A stretch of DNA of 16,196 nucleotides from assembly GCA_003487005.1 (NCBI GenBank), contig DNFG01000469.1:1-16196 (forward strand), in the 5' to 3' direction. The DNA is from Bryobacterales bacterium. GTDB taxonomy: Bacteria; Acidobacteriota; Terriglobia; Bryobacterales; Bryobacteraceae. This document shows, one piece after another, positions 13,742-16,196 of this stretch. Under the pieces are notes generated by a model. It did not search any database. It worked only from the letters and a program-made list of their open reading frames with translations, and was not told where the DNA came from. The position numbers were made by a program, and so were the translations under genes. Every line of letters starts with the position of its first letter. The first letter of the stretch is position 1.

Positions 13742-14742
13742 GCCGCGGTCCCCCAATCGATCGGAAGCGCGAGGGCGTAACCGGCGCGGTAGACCGGATG
13801 GGCCGCGCCCTCGGGGGCGGCATCACGGATCGATCCGCGTGGGGACGTGGCAGCCACGAGCACGGAGCCTTCCTCGACCAGGCGGGCGCCCGTCTTCACC
13901 GCGCCATTCACGGCGCGGCCGGTGCGGGTGAGCAGTCCGTAGCTGCCGGCGGACCAGTCCACCTGGTCCTCTTCGCCGGGGCTGAACAGGGACAACAGCC
14001 ACCACGCCGGGTTGCCGCTTCTGGGCGCGGGCAGGGGCTCCAGCAGTTGTTCGAGTGTGCCTGCAGTGAATTCGGGTTGGCGTGCCCGCCCGAAGCCCCG
14101 GGACCGCAGGCCGCCTACGCCGCTGTCGGCCAGCCAGCGCAGCGCAATCTCAATCTTCGGCGCCCAGACGGCGTAGGCGGTGGGATTGGCGAACTCCATG
14201 AGGCCCCACAAACCGCAGCCGGGTGCGAACTGCACCGCCGCCGCTTCGTACGGCTCGGCCAGCCCCCCGGTCAGCCGGTCCACCGCGGCAAACCGGCGCC
14301 GTAACTGCCGGAACGGGCCCACGCCCGCGTAACCGGTCGATGGCAGCAGGCAGCCGCTGTGCCCATCCACGATCCAGCGCTCCTCATCGAGCGTTTCCCC
14401 GCGGAGAAGGGTGCCGATGGCGCCCAAAGGCGCGAGTTTCGCGCCCTTCCAGCGAACCCGCCCGGACTGGGGAGGCGGCCAGATGCCGGCCGGCGGCGGT
14501 GCATAGAGCATCCCCCGCTGGAAGGGAAAGAGCGAACTGAAGCGGACCGCCGGCTCGGCGAAAGGCCGCGCCGTGGCGTTCAGCCACTCTTCCAGCATCT
14601 GGAACTGAGCCATCGCCTGGCAGACCGCGGAATACCAGGTGTCGCTATGCAGAACGGCCCCTGCCTGGTTCCGCGCCCCGGTGCCGGGGCCGATCCGCCA
14701 GGGGGTGGTGGGCCGGAGTCGAATGAGCAGCGCAGGCTTCAT
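13738..14742 (-). CDS. csm4: Type III-A CRISPR RAMP protein Csm4
   Basis: A 334-residue RAMP protein (Cas5 group) that binds the 5' repeat-derived handle of the crRNA and contacts Cas10. The N-terminus KPALLIRLRPTTPWRIGPGTGARNQAG and HSDTWYSAVCQAM match the Csm4 pattern in which the first RAMP strand is followed by a 'HSDtL..Al' helix. The Gly-rich loop GGLRSRGFGRAR lies at 210-221. FSSLFPFQRGMLYAPPP is the expected central segment. I chose the ATG at 14740-14742, which gives exactly the family N-terminus. The frame is open further up to 15006, but that part overlaps csm3 and is Arg-rich noise. The gene starts 14 bp after the csm3 stop with no clear ribosome binding site. Its own stop overlaps csm5. 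Confidence 0.94.
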   Translation of the reverse strand: MKPALLIRLRPTTPWRIGPGTGARNQAGAVLHSDTWYSAVCQAMAQFQMLEEWLNATARPFAEPAVRFSSLFPFQRGMLYAPPPAGIWPPPQSGRVRWKGAKLAPLGAIGTLLRGETLDEERWIVDGHSGCLLPSTGYAGVGPFRQLRRRFAAVDRLTGGLAEPYEAAAVQFAPGCGLWGLMEFANPTAYAVWAPKIEIALRWLADSGVGGLRSRGFGRARQPEFTAGTLEQLLEPLPAPRSGNPAWWLLSLFSPGEEDQVDWSAGSYGLLTRTGRAVNGAVKTGARLVEEGSVLVAATSPRGSIRDAAPEGAAHPVYRAGYALALPIDWGTAA

Positions 14743-14756
14743 GTCAGCGGCCGCGT

Positions 14757-15593
14757 TCAGGCCAGTTTCTCCAGCAGATCGCCGCCGAGAACGGCAGCCT
14801 GCAGGTTGGCGGTGGTCGCGGCGCCTTCCACCAGCGCCGATTCGGAATCGCCCGCGGCATAGAAACCGCGGCCGCGCCAGGTCAGCTTCCAGCTTTCGAA
14901 ACGCACCCGCCCGTTGCCGCGCGAACCGCCGCCGCCGAGCGAATCGTCTTCGAGCAACCGCAAGCCTTCGAGCACCTTCGCGACGAGTTCCCGGTCTTCG
15001 GCGCACAACACGTCGAGCACGAACCGGACCCGGAACCGCGCGCCGGCAGGGACGCGCTCAAGCGTCCGGGCGTTCGCCTGGCAGGTGACGCGGTCAATCG
15101 CATTCTCGCTCTTCACCTCCGTCAGTTCGTCGTCGAGGTTCTCGCGCATCTGCGGCGTGATCGACTCGAGGTCGAGCGGCGCATCGTAGGCGGTCAGTCT
15201 GGCCGGCGTGGCGAGGGTGGTGTCGAAGGATTCTCCGCTCACCTTCTCCATCCGGCCGGGGTTGCGGCCGAACAGCAGGCAGACTTCGTCGCCGGGATCG
15301 TTGCTCTGATGGATCCGGACCTCCTGGCCGCGCCGGCGCGAGAGATAAACCAGATCGGCGGGCGAGACCAGGCCGGCACTCTGTTCGAGCAGCGACCGGA
15401 GTTTGCCGCGCAGCGTGCTGCCGGGCACATAGGGGCGCCCAAAGGCGTCCTTGACCACCGGATTGTCGGCGCCGCCCAGGTCCAGGGACCCCTTTCCGGC
15501 TCCAACATGCAATCCCGTTTCGCAGATCATGTCGCCATCGATGAGCAGCTTGCCGATCAGGCCCAGCTTGGTTTCGGCGGTGTGGGAACTCAT
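14757..15593 (-). CDS. csm3: Type III-A CRISPR backbone RAMP nuclease Csm3
   Basis: A 278-residue Cas7-group protein that forms the helical backbone on crRNA and cuts the paired target RNA at 6-nt intervals. GLHVGAG (27-33) starts the RAMP fold. The cleavage aspartate, equivalent to Asp33 of the S. thermophilus protein, is present as Asp43 in GGADNPVVKD, so target-RNA cutting should be active. YVPGSTLRGKLRSLLE (55-70) is the RAMP motif, EVKSENAIDRVTCQANARTLERV (159-181) the thumb region and LGGGGSRGNGRVRF (219-232) the Gly-rich loop. It is somewhat longer than the usual 215-250 residues. The start ATG at 15591-15593 has AAGGG about 8 bases upstream and follows the csm2 stop by 19 bp. Confidence 0.97.
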   Translation of the reverse strand: MSSHTAETKLGLIGKLLIDGDMICETGLHVGAGKGSLDLGGADNPVVKDAFGRPYVPGSTLRGKLRSLLEQSAGLVSPADLVYLSRRRGQEVRIHQSNDPGDEVCLLFGRNPGRMEKVSGESFDTTLATPARLTAYDAPLDLESITPQMRENLDDELTEVKSENAIDRVTCQANARTLERVPAGARFRVRFVLDVLCAEDRELVAKVLEGLRLLEDDSLGGGGSRGNGRVRFESWKLTWRGRGFYAAGDSESALVEGAATTANLQAAVLGGDLLEKLA

Positions 15594-15612
15594 AACGTTA
15601 TCCCTTCAACTC

Positions 15613-16196
15613 CTATTCGTTGTACGCCACGATGGCTTCAAACAGATCGCGGAAGCGTTCGTAGCCGCGCGCATCGTTCTTCCGGGTCACCTGCAACAGC
15701 AGCTTTTCGAGGCCGTCGAGGCTCCGCAACTGGTGCCGCGCGATGGTGTAGGCCAGCCGCGCGCGCAGCATCACGAATTGATGCTGCCGGTCGCCCTCCG
15801 CCGCCCGGCAGGCCCGCCGGATGGCGCTGTACAGCCGCCGCAACTGGCTGCGCGTGCCCGAATCCATGTCGCGCATCCGGCTGACCACGGCGTGCGCCTG
15901 ATTGTCCAGATAGAGGCTGTCCGCGATCAGCTTTTCCAGATCGATGTCCATGACGAGGTCCGGACGGCCGCCCTTGAAATCGCGGCGATCGCCTCCCCCA
16001 CCGCCGCCGGGACGGGGCCCGCGACGGTCGCCGCCGCCCTTGCCGCCTTCACCGCGCTGGTTGTCACGTCCGCCCTCCCGCTGGGGCCTCGGGCCCCGGT
16101 CGCCCCGCGGTTCACGGGGTTCCCGGCGCTGGCCGCCGCCACCTTGCCGGGGTTCACCCTTGGGCCGGGACTCGGGTTTCGCCTCCGCGGGCGCAG
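15613..16196 (-). CDS. csm2: Type III-A CRISPR small subunit Csm2, with Arg/Gly-rich N-terminal extension running off the window
   Basis: The Csm2 core starts at Met, codon 15949-15951, and runs 112 residues, all helical (MDIDLEKLIADSLYLDNQ..., QLRRLYSAIRRACRAA, RLAYTIARHQLRSLDGLEKLL, FRDLFEAIVAYNE). This is the small-subunit fold that lines the crRNA-target duplex in Csm complexes, and its place ahead of csm3 supports the call. The frame continues upstream of that Met without a stop for 81 codons to the edge. In those codons there is no ATG, GTG or TTG. They encode a disordered tail rich in Gly (24) and Arg (17), with RGP, RGE, GDR and GGR motifs. No ribosome binding site precedes the Met at 15951. 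I therefore prefer one longer protein whose start lies outside the window. If translation starts at 15951, the gene is a normal-length csm2 (15613-15951). Confidence 0.8.
   Translation of the reverse strand, partial: APAEAKPESRPKGEPRQGGGGQRREPREPRGDRGPRPQREGGRDNQRGEGGKGGGDRRGPRPGGGGGGDRRDFKGGRPDLVMDIDLEKLIADSLYLDNQAHAVVSRMRDMDSGTRSQLRRLYSAIRRACRAAEGDRQHQFVMLRARLAYTIARHQLRSLDGLEKLLLQVTRKNDARGYERFRDLFEAIVAYNE

Noticed and set aside
14743..15006. Upstream extension of csm4 by 88 codons
   Set aside because: It lies inside csm3 and reads as Arg-rich noise; the ATG at 14742 gives the normal Csm4 N-terminus.
15927..16157. Alternative minus-strand frame (76 codons) overlapping the Csm2 extension
   Set aside because: It is out of frame with csm2 and resembles random Ala/Val/Thr coding from GC-rich DNA; the csm2 frame gives a coherent Arg/Gly-rich tail joined to a known domain.
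15952..16160. Possible CRISPR repeats in the GC-rich sequence at the right edge
   Set aside because: The repetition is irregular Gly/Arg codon usage; there are no equal-length repeats with unique spacers.

Overview
The window is GC-rich DNA, densely coding on both strands, and looks chromosomal. I think it comes from an acidobacterium of the Solibacter/Bryobacter type. This is inference from the gene mix: secreted carboxypeptidase-regulatory-like (Cna-B-like) proteins with a 'YVPVYYPN' motif, an ExeA-type ATPase, several TlpA/redoxin proteins and a type III-A CRISPR operon. No rRNA, tRNA, insertion sequence, prophage or CRISPR array is visible.

Layout, left to right. (1) 1-3442, minus strand: a TlpA-like membrane thioredoxin, a GlcD-type FAD-linked oxidase and a secreted Cna-B-like protein that runs off the left edge. 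(2) 3515-5475, plus strand: two tandem 6-pyruvoyl-tetrahydropterin synthase (PTPS) paralogues, folE and an unrecognised 129-residue protein. The first three are coupled by overlaps and form a pterin-synthesis operon. (3) 5576-7691, plus strand: a small LysW-like zinc-ribbon protein with an acidic tail, two small secreted Cna-B-like proteins, a redoxin and a second TlpA-like thioredoxin. (4) 7692-12431, minus strand (transcribed right to left): an ExeA-like ATPase, deoC, a GAF-GAF-SpoIIE (PP2C) phosphatase and lysA. lysA abuts the plus-strand thioredoxin gene stop codon to stop codon. (5) 12584-16196, minus strand: csm2-csm3-csm4-csm5, the backbone of a type III-A CRISPR interference complex. 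cas10/csm1, the array and any csm6 would lie beyond the right edge.

The points most worth a second look are these. The two PTPS paralogues carry complementary substitutions in the Cys-Asp-His catalytic triad. Csm2 continues in frame, without a stop or start codon, into an Arg/Gly-rich tail that runs off the window. DeoC starts at TTG and carries an N-terminal amphipathic helix plus linker resembling a microcompartment encapsulation peptide. Finally, the acidic tail of the LysW-like gene doubles, in another frame, as the basic N-terminus of the next gene.
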